Source: Ottowia flava (lineage in GTDB: Bacteria; Pseudomonadota; Gammaproteobacteria; Burkholderiales; Burkholderiaceae_C). Taken from it: 64,000 nt of DNA. Below are positions 46,149 to 54,657 of this stretch, piece by piece (within the stretch, counting starts at the first letter, position 1; each line of letters begins with the position of its first letter). The notes below the pieces were generated by a model that saw nothing but the letters and a program-made list of their open reading frames with translations, did no database searches and was not told where the DNA came from. The translations under genes and the position numbers were made by a program. Location: contig NZ_JBHUEJ010000024.1 in assembly GCF_042680565.1 (NCBI RefSeq), positions 1 to 64,000 of the forward strand. Direction: 5' to 3'.

Positions 46149-47288
46149 TCAGTCCTTGGTGATGTGGCCGGCCACATCCAGTCCGTAGCCACCGGCCATG
46201 CTGGGCAGGCGGCGCGGGGTGCCCAGCAGCAGCATGCGCTGCACGCCGCAGTCGCGCAGGATCTGCGCACCGATGCCGTAGCTGCGCAAGTCCATGCGGC
46301 CACGCTCCGGTGCGTGCGACGAGCGCGCCGTGCCCTGGAACTGCGCCAACAGCTGCTCGGCCGTTTCGCCGCAGTTCAGCAGCACCACCACGCCGCGGCC
46401 TTCCTGCTGGATGCGCTGCAGTGCGGCGTCCAGGCTCCAGGAATGCATGCCTCGGTCCAGTTCCAGCGCGTCGAGCACCGAGAGCGGTTCGTGCACGCGC
46501 ACGGGTACCGGCTCGTCGGGCGCCCACTGGCCGAGCACCAGGGCCAGGTGCAGGCTGCCACTGGGCTGGTCGCGGTAGGCGTGGGCGACGAATTCACCGT
46601 GCGCCGTGCGGATGGGGCGTGACGCCACTTTCTCGACCAGCGATTCGGTGCGGCTGCGGTATTCGATGAGGTCGGCAATCGTGCCGATCTTCAGACCGTG
46701 TTCGGCGGCGAACACCTGCAGATCGGGCAGGCGGGCCATCGTGCCGTCGTCCTTCATGATCTCGCAGATCACGGCGGCGGGCTCGCACCCGGCCATGGCC
46801 GCCAGATCGCAGCCGGCTTCAGTATGGCCGGCGCGCATGAGCACGCCGCCATCCACCGCCTGCAGCGGGAAGATGTGGCCGGGTTGCACCAGGTCGGTGG
46901 GCTTGGCGTTGGCGGCCACGGCGGCCTGCACAGTGCGGGCCCGGTCGGCGGCCGAGATGCCGGTGGTCACGCCTTCGGCCGCCTCGATCGACACGGTGAA
47001 GGCCGTGCCCATCTTGGTGCCGTTGCGGGCCACCATGGGCGGCAGGTTCAGGCGCTCGCAGCGCTCGCGCGACAGCGTCAGGCACACGAGGCCGCGGCCA
47101 AAGCGCGCCATGAAGTTGATGGCTTCGGGTGTGACGTGGTCGGCGGCCAGGATCAAATCGCCTTCGTTCTCGCGGTCTTCCTCGTCGACCAGAATGACCA
47201 TGCGGCCGGCGCGCAGCTCGGCAACGATGTCTTCCACGGGCGAAATGCCGGCTACTGCGGGGTCAGCGGAGGCAAGAGGGGAGTTCAT
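46149..47288 (-). CDS. ribBA: 3,4-dihydroxy-2-butanone 4-phosphate synthase with degenerate GTP cyclohydrolase II domain
   Basis: A 379-residue riboflavin precursor enzyme. The N-terminal RibB domain (residues 15-215) is intact: VDEEDRENEGDLILAAD, GLVCLTLSRERCERLNLPPM and RAGHTEAGCDLA. The C-terminal part aligns to RibA (GTP cyclohydrolase II) but the zinc-binding cysteine cluster (C-x10-C-x-C) is missing. So is the RQEGRG-type catalytic segment; instead there is VRVHEPLSVLDALELDRGMHSW. GTP cyclohydrolase activity is therefore doubtful, as in the RibBX-type proteins known elsewhere. The ATG at 47288 is preferred over the longer open frame. No FMN riboswitch is visible upstream. Confidence 0.93.
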   Translation of the reverse strand: MNSPLASADPAVAGISPVEDIVAELRAGRMVILVDEEDRENEGDLILAADHVTPEAINFMARFGRGLVCLTLSRERCERLNLPPMVARNGTKMGTAFTVSIEAAEGVTTGISAADRARTVQAAVAANAKPTDLVQPGHIFPLQAVDGGVLMRAGHTEAGCDLAAMAGCEPAAVICEIMKDDGTMARLPDLQVFAAEHGLKIGTIADLIEYRSRTESLVEKVASRPIRTAHGEFVAHAYRDQPSGSLHLALVLGQWAPDEPVPVRVHEPLSVLDALELDRGMHSWSLDAALQRIQQEGRGVVVLLNCGETAEQLLAQFQGTARSSHAPERGRMDLRSYGIGAQILRDCGVQRMLLLGTPRRLPSMAGGYGLDVAGHITKD

Positions 47289-47454
47289 GGCGGTGTTCAG
47301 CAGGCGGGTGCCAGCGGGTGCCAGCGGGTGGCGCGGTGCGCGTTGGCCGGCGCGTCGCGGTGCGGCGTCGGCAGGCAAGTCCGCCATTATCCGCCCTTTG
47401 GCACCCTGGCCGGGCAGGGGAGGGCATGTGGCCTGACGGGGCCATCAAGCTGTT

Positions 47455-47515
47455 CGCTAGTAAAACAATAGCTGGTTGCGCAGACCAGTCATCATGAATG
47501 GGCGATTTCGCTTAT
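47455..47515 (+). repeat. Dispersed intergenic repeat copy (plus, diverged)
   Basis: CGCTAGTAAAACAATAGCTGG, TTGCGCAGACCAG and GGGCGATTTCGCTT. The left part and the final CGATTT fit, but the GTAGGGC core is lost. It lies between the divergent ribBA and AEC transporter genes. Confidence 0.65.
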
Positions 47516-47542
47516 AAATCCCGCACTTTGACCGCCTGACCC

Positions 47543-48499
47543 ATGTCGCTCGACCACCCTGTCCTTTCCTCGCTGCTGCCCGTGGTGCTGCTGATCGCCA
47601 TCGGTTTTGCGGCCGGGCGCCTGAAGCTGATCCGCGGCGAGGCGGTGCGCGACCTGTCCAACCTGGTGTTCCTCGTGCTGGTGCAGGCGCTGCTGTTTCG
47701 CACCATGGCCACCGCGCACCTGGAGCGGCTGGATTTGCGCTCGGTCGCGCTGTACTACATCGTGGCCGGGGCGATGTTTTTCGTGCTGCTGTTCATCCAG
47801 GGCCTGAACAGCCGGTCGGCCGTCGTGGCGCTGGCCGCGATTTTCAGCAACACGCTGATGATCGGCGTGCCGCTGGTGCAGCTGGCCTACGGGCAGGCTG
47901 GGCTGGTCAACCTGTTCACGCTGATCTCCATGCACGCCCTGGTGCTGCTGACGCTGGCGACCATCGTGATCGAGCTGCTGGTGGCGCGCGAGCAGGCGGC
48001 CAGCGGCCAGGCGCCACAGCGCCATTTGGCGGCGACGGTGGGTCTGGCCATCAAGAACGCCATCCTGCACCCGGTGCCGCTGCCGATCATTGCGGGCTTT
48101 CTGTATTCGCTGACAGGCTGGGGGCTGCACCCGGTGGTCGAGCGGCCTCTAAAGCTGTTGGGCGATGCCTTCGGTCCGGTCGCGCTGGTGCTGGTCGGCG
48201 TGACGCTGGCGCAAACGGCCATCGGCAGCCAGCTGCGTGGCGCGCTGCGCGTGTCGGTGCTGAAGTGCGTGGTTCACCCGATCCTGATGGCGCTGGCGGG
48301 CTGGGCGTTCGGCCTGTCGGGCCTGGCCTTGTCGGTGATGGTGGTGGCGGCCGCGCTGCCGGTGGGCGCCAACGTGTTCCTGTTCTCGCAGCGCTACCAC
48401 AAGGCCGAAGAGCTGGTGACCGCGTCGGTGGCGGTGTCCACCGCGATGGCAGTGGTGACCATCTCGATCACCATGGCGTTGCTGGCGCGCTGGAACTGA
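47543..48499 (+). CDS. AEC family transporter
   Basis: A 318-residue inner-membrane protein with about ten transmembrane helices in two inverted halves, of the auxin efflux carrier/malonate permease family. Signatures include LLPVVLLIAIGFAAGRL at the start, AIFSNTLMIGVPLVQLAYG and the second-half AAALPVGANVFLFSQRY. The substrate is unknown; small dicarboxylates are usual for bacterial members. Confidence 0.9.
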   Translation: MSLDHPVLSSLLPVVLLIAIGFAAGRLKLIRGEAVRDLSNLVFLVLVQALLFRTMATAHLERLDLRSVALYYIVAGAMFFVLLFIQGLNSRSAVVALAAIFSNTLMIGVPLVQLAYGQAGLVNLFTLISMHALVLLTLATIVIELLVAREQAASGQAPQRHLAATVGLAIKNAILHPVPLPIIAGFLYSLTGWGLHPVVERPLKLLGDAFGPVALVLVGVTLAQTAIGSQLRGALRVSVLKCVVHPILMALAGWAFGLSGLALSVMVVAAALPVGANVFLFSQRYHKAEELVTASVAVSTAMAVVTISITMALLARWN

Positions 48500-48513
48500 G
48501 GGGTGCGACCGGC

Positions 48514-49395
48514 TCAAGCCGCCGGCGGCTTCGTCATCTCGTCCAGCAGGCCCCAGTTCCACCAGGCCCAAGGGCGCTCGCGCACGTCGCGCTCCAGCTG
48601 CTCGATCACCTGGTCGACCGCGCGCCCAGGGTCGCCGTCCAGCTCGCGGATGCGAACGCGGACATGGCCGTCGGGCTCGGTGAACGAGGTCACGTGCAGC
48701 AGCGCTGCCTGCGTGTGCGCGGCGATGCGCTCGATCCCCGTTGCCAGATACAGCGTCTTGCCCAGAAACGGGTGGCCGCGCTTGGCCTTGGCTTCCGGGT
48801 GCCAGGCGTCGGCCAGGATGGTCCAGGTGTTGCCCAGGCCCAGGCTGTCGTAAATCTTCTTGACCGAGCGGTTGCGCTTGACCGAGGTGCCGCCGGTCAT
48901 GTCGTCGAACGTGCTGATCTTGCGGTGGAAGTACGCCTTTTCCAGCTCGGACAACTGGTTGTTCTCGTCGATTTCCATCGTCAGCGAGCTCACCGGAATG
49001 CCGGCCTGCGCCACCGCGATCGGGCCCGTCAGGATGCGGTCGAAGTGCGTCAGGATGATGATGGCGCCGTGCCCGGCTTGCAGGCCCCGCTGAAGCTTCT
49101 CGATGCCCTCGATCTTGAGCGGGATGTCGCCGCCGCGGCCCACGCGGCGCAGGGCGATGGCGTCCATCAATTCATAAGCGACCAGGTTGACGTGCTGGCG
49201 CGCCCAGGCCTGCACCGTGGCCTCGCCCGCATCCGGAAAGTGCTGGCGGAACAGGGCGTGCACGGCGTCCTCGGTCGAGCGGGCTTCTGCGGCGTGCGTG
49301 CGGCGGTACAGCCAGGGCGCCAGGCGCCAGGGCCAGCGGCCGGGCAGCTTGCTGGCCAGGCGGTAGATGCGTTCTTGTTGCGGGGTGCGGATCAT
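48514..49395 (-). CDS. LpxL/HtrB-like lipid acyltransferase, atypical
   Basis: A 293-residue membrane-associated acyltransferase of the lipid A/lysophospholipid acyltransferase superfamily. The presumed active His117 is in GAIIILTHFDRILTG. The usual HxxxxD/E spacing is not present; Asp119 lies only two residues away, so the catalytic arrangement is unusual. Later motifs include ILADAWHPEAKAKRGHPFLGK and the terminal RPWAWWNWGLLDEM, which matches the LpxL end (PxxWxWxH-like). Possible roles are lipid A secondary acylation or another envelope lipid. It is convergent with the AEC transporter. Confidence 0.75.
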   Translation of the reverse strand: MIRTPQQERIYRLASKLPGRWPWRLAPWLYRRTHAAEARSTEDAVHALFRQHFPDAGEATVQAWARQHVNLVAYELMDAIALRRVGRGGDIPLKIEGIEKLQRGLQAGHGAIIILTHFDRILTGPIAVAQAGIPVSSLTMEIDENNQLSELEKAYFHRKISTFDDMTGGTSVKRNRSVKKIYDSLGLGNTWTILADAWHPEAKAKRGHPFLGKTLYLATGIERIAAHTQAALLHVTSFTEPDGHVRVRIRELDGDPGRAVDQVIEQLERDVRERPWAWWNWGLLDEMTKPPAA

Positions 49396-49410
49396 GAAAC
49401 GGGTCGCGTG

Positions 49411-49468
49411 CGCTATCTAAACCATAGCTGGTTGCGCAGTGGGTTGTAGGGCTGATGCCCGATTTTTC
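49411..49468 (+). repeat. Dispersed intergenic repeat copy (plus)
   Basis: CGCTATCTAAACCATAGCTGG, TTGCGCAGTGGGTTGTAGGG and CTGATGCCCGATTTTTCTT. A near-consensus copy wedged between pdxH and the acyltransferase, ending at the pdxH stop codon. Confidence 0.87.
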
Positions 49469-49469
49469 T

Positions 49470-50105
49470 TCAAGGTGCCAGTCGCTCGCGCACCCAGGCA
49501 TCGCCTTCGCGCCGGTACTGCAGGCGGTCGTGCAGGCGGCTTTTGCGGCCTTGCCAGAACTCCCAGCGGTCGGGCACCAGGCGGTAGCCGCCCCAGTGCG
49601 GGGGGCGTGGCGGGTTGAGCAAGAACCTGGCGCCGACCTTGGCCGCCTCGGCCGCCAGCCAGGCGCGGCTGGGGATGACCTGGCTTTGCGGGCTGGCCCA
49701 GGCGCCCAGGCGGCTGTCCAGCGGGCGGCTGGCGTAGTAGGCGTCGCTTTCGGCGTCGCTGACCTTGTCCACCCGGCCTTCGACGCGCACCACGCGCTCC
49801 AGCTCGACCCAGTGGAACTGCAGTGCGGCGAACGGGTTGCCCGCCAGCTCCTGCCCCTTGCGGCCCTGGTAGTTGGTGAACCAGACGATGCCCTGCGCGT
49901 CGTAGCCCTTGATCAGCACGATGCGCGTGCTGGGCCGCAGGTCGCTGCCGACGGTGGCCAGGGTCATGGCGTTGGGCTCAAGCACTTCACTGCGGCGCGC
50001 TTCCTCGAACCACTGGCCGAACTGCGCCATCGGGTCGGCGTGCGAGGCGTCTTCGGACAGTTCGGCGCGCTCGTAACTCTTGCGCAGATGGGCGATGTCG
50101 GACAT
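49470..50105 (-). CDS. pdxH: Pyridoxamine 5'-phosphate oxidase
   Basis: A 211-residue FMN enzyme that makes pyridoxal 5'-phosphate. The substrate and FMN contacts are RPSTRIVLIKGYDAQGIVWFTNYQGRKG, ASPQSQVIPSR and the end WEFWQGRKSRLHDRLQYRREG. Full length, starting MSDIAHLRKSYERAEL. It is followed downstream by a repeat copy and stands apart from other PLP genes. Confidence 0.96.
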   Translation of the reverse strand: MSDIAHLRKSYERAELSEDASHADPMAQFGQWFEEARRSEVLEPNAMTLATVGSDLRPSTRIVLIKGYDAQGIVWFTNYQGRKGQELAGNPFAALQFHWVELERVVRVEGRVDKVSDAESDAYYASRPLDSRLGAWASPQSQVIPSRAWLAAEAAKVGARFLLNPPRPPHWGGYRLVPDRWEFWQGRKSRLHDRLQYRREGDAWVRERLAP

Positions 50106-50150
50106 GCGCGGCAGTATAGGCAGGGTGGGGTGCGGCAGGGCGGGCCGCGC

Positions 50151-50795
50151 TCAGCGGGCGTCGTCGGCTTCAGCGTGGCGCAGCAGCGCGTCCAGGCGCC
50201 GGTCGGTCACGCCGTGTGAGCGCAGGCTGCCCTGGGTCTGGCGCGCGTAGTCGAGCGTGCTGCCGTAGCGGCCGGTGGCGTGGCGGAAGATGTGGCGGTA
50301 CTGTTCGGCCGTCAGCTCGCCGGTGTGTGAGGGGCTGCGGCGCGACAGGGTGAAGGCCAGCGCCGGCACCGTGCCGTGCGGCGTGGCGCAGGGCAGCCAG
50401 CGCGGGTCGTACACGCCGCTGGGCATTTCGCGCGCCCACAGCGTGTCGAACACCGCTTCGGCGGTTTCGCGGGGAATGCGGAACACCACGCCCTGGCAGC
50501 TGCCGCCGGGCAGCAGCGCAAATACGAGGCCCGGCACCTCGGGCGTGCCGCGGTTGACGCGGCTCCACATCGCCAGCGCGCGGTGCCAGCCGTGCACGCG
50601 CGTGGCGTGGCGCTCGGCAAAGTCGAAGTCGGGGCGCCAGATCAGCGAGGCGTAGCCGAACACCCACAGATCCGGCTGGGCCCCCGCGACGGCGTGCCAC
50701 TGCCGGCGCGCTGCGGCCAGCATGTCCAGCGGGTCGCGGCCCGGCTGGCGCAGGTGGGCGTAGGGTGCGTAAGCGGTGGTGTCACCAGGCTGCAT
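50151..50795 (-). CDS. ChaC-like gamma-glutamylcyclotransferase
   Basis: A 214-residue cytoplasmic protein of the ChaC family, expected to split gamma-glutamyl peptides such as glutathione into 5-oxoproline. The binding loop is VFGYASLIWRPDFDF. The likely catalytic Glu is in WAREMPSGVYDPRW. The family feature LTAEQYRHIFRHATGRYGSTLDY is present. It lies 45 bp upstream of pdxH on the same strand. Confidence 0.88.
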   Translation of the reverse strand: MQPGDTTAYAPYAHLRQPGRDPLDMLAAARRQWHAVAGAQPDLWVFGYASLIWRPDFDFAERHATRVHGWHRALAMWSRVNRGTPEVPGLVFALLPGGSCQGVVFRIPRETAEAVFDTLWAREMPSGVYDPRWLPCATPHGTVPALAFTLSRRSPSHTGELTAEQYRHIFRHATGRYGSTLDYARQTQGSLRSHGVTDRRLDALLRHAEADDAR

Positions 50796-50840
50796 GGTCA
50801 GACTTTATACAATCGCCCCAACTTTTCTGGAGCGACCTCA

Positions 50841-51476
50841 ATGACAAACGACGACAACGACGACAACCAAGGCGTGGTGTGGGCCATCCTGATTGGCGTG
50901 ATTCTGCTGGCCATCAGCCTGGCCGTGGGCATGGGCCTGTACCGCACCGGCAAGGCCGCTGCGGGTGGCGCGGGCGCGGTCAGCGCCTCGTCGGCTGGTG
51001 CTGCGGCCGCAGGCGCCGGCAGCGCGGCGGCTGGCGCCGCGACGGCGTCGACCAGCCCGACCGTGGTCGCCAGCGAGCCCGCTGCCGCTGGCATGCCCGC
51101 CGGCACCGCGCCCGGCAGCACCGCCGACATGACCAGCGCATCGGCCGACGTGGCCAGCATCCGCGTGGAAAACGGCGTGGTGAAGTTTTACTTCGCCAGC
51201 GCTAGCGCGGCGCTGGCACCGGGTGCCGCCGAGGCGCTGGGTGACGTGGTCAAGGGCGTGGCCGCCGGCCAGAAGGCCGTGATCAGCGGTTTCCACGACG
51301 TCACCGGTGACCCCGCCAAGAACGAAGAGCTGGCCAAGCAGCGCGCCTTCGCCGTGCGCGACGCCCTGGCTGCCCTGGGCATCGGCGAAGACAAGATGGA
51401 CTTGAAAAAGCCCGAAGTCACCACCGCCACCGGCTCGAACGCCGAAGCGCGCCGCGTGGAAGTGTCGCTGCAGTAA
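50841..51476 (+). CDS. OmpA-domain inner-membrane-anchored protein
   Basis: A 211-residue protein. One transmembrane helix (VVWAILIGVILLAISLAVGMGLY) follows an acidic Asn/Asp-rich start. Residues about 35-110 are an Ala/Gly/Ser/Thr linker. Residues about 115-211 form an OmpA-like peptidoglycan-binding domain (VVKFYFASASAAL, NEELAKQRAFAVRDALAALGI, RRVEVSL). The motif is degenerate: the usual D and R residues around GFHDVTGDPAKNEELAKQRA are only partly kept. It is not lipidated, so it is not Pal. It may link the inner membrane to the wall. Confidence 0.85.
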   Translation: MTNDDNDDNQGVVWAILIGVILLAISLAVGMGLYRTGKAAAGGAGAVSASSAGAAAAGAGSAAAGAATASTSPTVVASEPAAAGMPAGTAPGSTADMTSASADVASIRVENGVVKFYFASASAALAPGAAEALGDVVKGVAAGQKAVISGFHDVTGDPAKNEELAKQRAFAVRDALAALGIGEDKMDLKKPEVTTATGSNAEARRVEVSLQ

Positions 51477-51503
51477 GCGCGCCGACCTGCTTTGGTGCAA
51501 GAG

Positions 51504-51525
51504 CCCGGCTTCGGCCGGGTTTTTT
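51504..51525 (+). terminator. Terminator after the OmpA-domain gene
   Basis: CCCGGC-TTC-GGCCGGG followed by TTTTTT: a compact intrinsic terminator. Confidence 0.85.
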
Positions 51526-51588
51526 ATGCCTGTTTCAAGAGGCGGGGATTGGCGGGTTTGCCATCAGCGCGGCGTATTCAAGCGTTTT

Positions 51589-51642
51589 GCTATTAAAATA
51601 GAAGCTACTTGCGCTGACGGTTGTAGGGTTTGGGATCGATTT
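51589..51642 (+). repeat. Dispersed intergenic repeat copy (plus)
   Basis: GCTATTAAAATAGAAGCTAC, TTGCGCTGACGGTTGTAGGG and TTTGGGATCGATTT. Confidence 0.83.
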
Positions 51643-51733
51643 GGCTTGAAATCCTGAGTGCCGAGCCGATCCAGGTGTGCCGAGGCACATACGTCGAGGC
51701 TGCGCCGCAGACGGAGCCGAGGGCTCGTCGGTC

Positions 51734-53338
51734 TCAGCCGTCCGCCAGTCGACCAGCCGCCACGCCGCGCAGAAAACCCAGGATCGCGCGGTCGACGCCG
51801 ATCGGCTCCAGCAGCGTGGCCAGCAGCATCAGGTCGCGCGCGGCGCCGATGCGGGTTTGCAGTTCGGTGGCCTGCTCTGCCCAGCGGCGCGTGCGGCGCT
51901 CGGGCAGCACTTCGGCCAGCCCTTGCAGCACGTAGCGCGTGCGCTTGGCCAGCAGGCGCACGCGGTGCTGGTGTTCGCTGGCGTGGTCGTTGGCGCCCGG
52001 TGCTTCGGGTGCATTGGCGGAGGTGTCGAGCTCGCGCACTTCGTGCTTCAGGCGGCGGTGCAGGCGCTGGGTGCGCTCGCGCGCCCACTGCGCCAGCGGT
52101 GCTTGCGCGCCCTCGGTCTGCGCGACGGCCTGCGGCAGGGCGTGCAGCCAGCGCTCCAGTTGCAGCAGCGCACGGCCGGTGGGCGGGGTCTGCAGCACGG
52201 CCAGCAGCCCGGCGCGGCGGATGCGGCGCTCGGCCAGCACCGCCGCTTCCATGGCCTGCCATTGCTCGGCGCGTTCGGGGTCGCCATCGACATAGGCGTC
52301 GGACCAGAGGGGCAGGCTTTCCAGACCGGCCACGTCCAGATCGCGCGTGCTGCCCAGCGCCTTGAGCAGCGGGCCCAGCGCGGCGCCGTGGGGCAGCGGA
52401 TGCGCCCCTAGCAGGGGTTTGAACAGCCACAACGCGCTGCGCCAGCGGCGCCAGCCGACGCGCGCCTGGTGCACCAGCTCAGACCCGTCGGCGTGCAGGA
52501 TGCCGCCCAGGTTGTCCAGGAACTGACCCAGCGCCTCGCCCAGCACGGCTTGGGCGGCGGCGGTGACGGTCATCTGGCGAGTGAGCGGCGGTGTGCGGGC
52601 GCGGCGTGGCGCGTGGCTGGTGCCGGCCAGCAGACGCCAGCCACGCTCGGCCTTGCTCAGGCTGGCGGGCAGCACGGGGATGTGTTGCGCGATCTGGTCG
52701 GCCAGCGCAAACAGCGCGTCGGGCTGGCCTTCGAGCAGTTCGAGCTCGAGTTCACACAGATCGACGGAGAGTTCGGCGGACGCGCCGTCGACGGACGTCG
52801 CTGCCGGAGCCCGCACGCGGCCGATGTCCAGTACCAGCTCGATCCGGCTGCCGTCGGCGCCTGGCAGCGCGCGCAGGGTGCGCGTGGCTTCGGTGGCGAA
52901 GGCAGGCGCCAGCTGCGGCCAGAGCGCACCGTCGGCGTCAAGCGCGGCCCAGGGCGGTGTCGCCTGCAGGGCGGTGCGGTCCAGCGCATGGTCTGCCAGT
53001 GGCGTCTCCCATTCGCCGCGCTGGCTGAGGCCGCCCGAGGCGCCGTCGGCGGTCTTGAGCGTTTGCAGCCAGCGCACGGGGGCGCCGTCGGTTTCGAGCC
53101 GGCGGATGCGCAGCGCCGCGCGTGCGCGGTGCAGGGCCTGGTCGGGGGTGTCGAAGTAGGTGTTGGTGAGGCGCTGCTCACTGACCCGAACGCCGGCGAG
53201 GCCCGGCAGCGCGGCCAATTGCTCGCCGATGCGCGCAGGGTCGGCGCCTGGCAGCGCGAGCTTGAGCTCGGTTTCCTGGGGCTGCGCCGGGCCGTCGGCT
53301 GCCGACGCCGGAGGAGAGGAAGGGGTGCGTCGGCTCAT
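51734..53338 (-). CDS. CYTH-CHAD domain protein (inorganic triphosphatase-like)
   Basis: A 534-residue cytoplasmic protein. The N-terminal CYTH domain opens with ETELKLALPG (the ExExK signature) and includes LTNTYFDTPDQALHRARAALRIRR and LQTLKTADG, the tunnel-fold triphosphate-binding residues. The C-terminal CHAD domain (from about residue 260) is helical and His/Arg-rich: VHQARVGWRRWRSALWLFKP, LGSTRDLDV, HRVRLLAKRTRYVLQGL. CHAD domains bind polyphosphate. E. coli YgiF has the same fusion and hydrolyses triphosphate. The ATG at 53338 is preferred to a TTG two codons upstream. Confidence 0.92.
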   Translation of the reverse strand: MSRRTPSSPPASAADGPAQPQETELKLALPGADPARIGEQLAALPGLAGVRVSEQRLTNTYFDTPDQALHRARAALRIRRLETDGAPVRWLQTLKTADGASGGLSQRGEWETPLADHALDRTALQATPPWAALDADGALWPQLAPAFATEATRTLRALPGADGSRIELVLDIGRVRAPAATSVDGASAELSVDLCELELELLEGQPDALFALADQIAQHIPVLPASLSKAERGWRLLAGTSHAPRRARTPPLTRQMTVTAAAQAVLGEALGQFLDNLGGILHADGSELVHQARVGWRRWRSALWLFKPLLGAHPLPHGAALGPLLKALGSTRDLDVAGLESLPLWSDAYVDGDPERAEQWQAMEAAVLAERRIRRAGLLAVLQTPPTGRALLQLERWLHALPQAVAQTEGAQAPLAQWARERTQRLHRRLKHEVRELDTSANAPEAPGANDHASEHQHRVRLLAKRTRYVLQGLAEVLPERRTRRWAEQATELQTRIGAARDLMLLATLLEPIGVDRAILGFLRGVAAGRLADG

Positions 53339-53357
53339 GGTCAAGTATGAAAGAAAA

Positions 53358-53410
53358 AGGTCTGTGGCGCTACAACCATCGGCGCAGGTAGCTACTTAAA
53401 ACATAGCGCT
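53358..53410 (-). repeat. Dispersed intergenic repeat copy (minus)
   Basis: Reverse complement: GCGCTATGTTTTAAGTAGCTAC, CTGCGCCGATGGTTGTAGCG and CCACAGACC. It lies between gloA and the CYTH-CHAD gene. Confidence 0.82.
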
Positions 53411-53455
53411 CTATGGGCTCGCGATCTGGGCGGCAATGCGGTGACCTCCGGTGGC

Positions 53456-53869
53456 TCAGCGCAGACCACCGCCTGCGTCGCCCTCGGCGCGCTGGATCAG
53501 CTCGACCTTGTAGCCGTCGGGGTCGGTGACGAAGGCGATCACGGTCGTGCCGCCCTTGACCGGGCCCGCTTCGCGTGTGACGTTGCCGCCAGCGGCCTTG
53601 ATCTTCTCGCACGCAGCGTAGGCGTCGGGCACAGCCAGTGCGATGTGGCCGTACGCGGTGCCCATGTCGTAGCTGTCGGTGCCCCAGTTGTAGGTCAGCT
53701 CGATTTCGGCTTGGCCGGGGTTGCCGCCGTCGTAGCCGACGAAGGCGAGCGAGTACTTGTATTCGGGGTTTTCGGAGGTGCGCAGCAGCTGCATGCCCAA
53801 CACCTGGGTGTAGAAGTCGATGGAGCGCTGCAGATCGCCCACGCGCAGCATGGTGTGGAGAAGTCTCAT
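53456..53869 (-). CDS. gloA: Lactoylglutathione lyase (glyoxalase I)
   Basis: Detoxifies methylglyoxal with glutathione. It has 137 residues. The metal ligands are His5 (MRLLHTMLRVGDL), Glu57 (AEIELTYNWG), His75 (YGHIALAV) and Glu123 (GYKVELIQR), as in the Ni-type bacterial enzymes. Full length, with a Gly-rich tail. Confidence 0.96.
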   Translation of the reverse strand: MRLLHTMLRVGDLQRSIDFYTQVLGMQLLRTSENPEYKYSLAFVGYDGGNPGQAEIELTYNWGTDSYDMGTAYGHIALAVPDAYAACEKIKAAGGNVTREAGPVKGGTTVIAFVTDPDGYKVELIQRAEGDAGGGLR

Positions 53870-53968
53870 GCAGCCATTGTGCCTGCCTCACATGACAGGC
53901 GTGAAAACACACCCCATATGACCGGGGCGTGTCAAGTCGGGGATGCGCGCTAGGCATTGCGCAATTTA

Positions 53969-53982
53969 TTTAATACATTAAA
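53969..53982. promoter_or_regulatory. Palindrome TTTAATACATTAAA upstream of the TRAP operon
   Basis: A perfect 6-2-6 dyad in an A/T-rich island (GCAATTTATT...) about 150 bp upstream of the TRAP small-subunit gene. It is a candidate operator or promoter element; no regulator gene is adjacent, so the factor is unknown. Confidence 0.4.
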
Positions 53983-54129
53983 CGTTGCAACCCGTCGCGC
54001 CTAGGGGAGCCCCGAGATCGCGCTGCGCACCCGGTAGGTAGACTAGCCGGCCCGAAAACGTGTGCGTATGTGCCAGCCTGGCGGCCGTGACGCCCGGGAT
54101 CATGAACAACGAGAGGAGAGCGGTGCTGC

Positions 54130-54657
54130 ATGACCACCGAGCAACGAATGCGTGAAGGCCCTGTAGGGCGCGCACTGCACGTGCTGTGCGACGTCTGCGC
54201 CGTGATCGGCGGCGCCGTGCTGATCGCCATGGCCGCCATGACCGTGGTCAGCGTGATCGGGCGCACTTTCTTCGACAGCCCTATCCTGGGCGACGTCGAA
54301 CTGGTGCAACTGGGTCTGGCGGTCTGCGTGGCGACCTTCCTGCCTTACACGCAGTTTCGCAGCGCCAACATCATCGTCGACTTCTTCACCGCCAAGGCTT
54401 CGCTGCGCAGCCAGCGCTGGATGGACGGCCTGGGTTGCCTGCTCTACGCCGGCATGACCGCGCTGATCGCCTGGCGCGTGTACGCCGGCGGCGTGATGAG
54501 CCAGGAGAACCAGGAAGCGTCCATGCTGATGAACCTGCCGCTGTGGATTCCTTACATGCTAATGGTGCCCGGCCTCGTGCTGTGCACCCTGGTGGGCCTG
54601 TACCAGGCGTTCATCTACTGGACGCAACCGGCCGATGAACAGGTGAGTGCGTCATGA
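54130..54657 (+). CDS. TRAP transporter small permease (DctQ-like)
   Basis: A 175-residue inner-membrane protein with four transmembrane helices, typical of the DctQ subunit. Signatures include MTVVSVIGRTFFDSPILGDVELVQ and LPLWIPYMLMVPGLVL. It works with the large permease and the periplasmic binding protein in sodium-driven uptake of a carboxylate-type substrate. Its TGA overlaps the ATG of a 42-codon ORF (ATGA), which in turn overlaps the large permease gene. The ribosome site (GGAG) is somewhat far from the ATG. Confidence 0.9.
   Translation: MTTEQRMREGPVGRALHVLCDVCAVIGGAVLIAMAAMTVVSVIGRTFFDSPILGDVELVQLGLAVCVATFLPYTQFRSANIIVDFFTAKASLRSQRWMDGLGCLLYAGMTALIAWRVYAGGVMSQENQEASMLMNLPLWIPYMLMVPGLVLCTLVGLYQAFIYWTQPADEQVSAS

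Noticed and set aside
47289..47542. FMN riboswitch upstream of ribBA
   Set aside because: The conserved FMN-element core sequences are not present. The region shows only a short GGGTGCCAGC triplication and a repeat copy.
50841..51476. Pal lipoprotein of the Tol system
   Set aside because: It has a transmembrane helix, not a lipobox, and the OmpA motif is degenerate. It is far from the tol genes.
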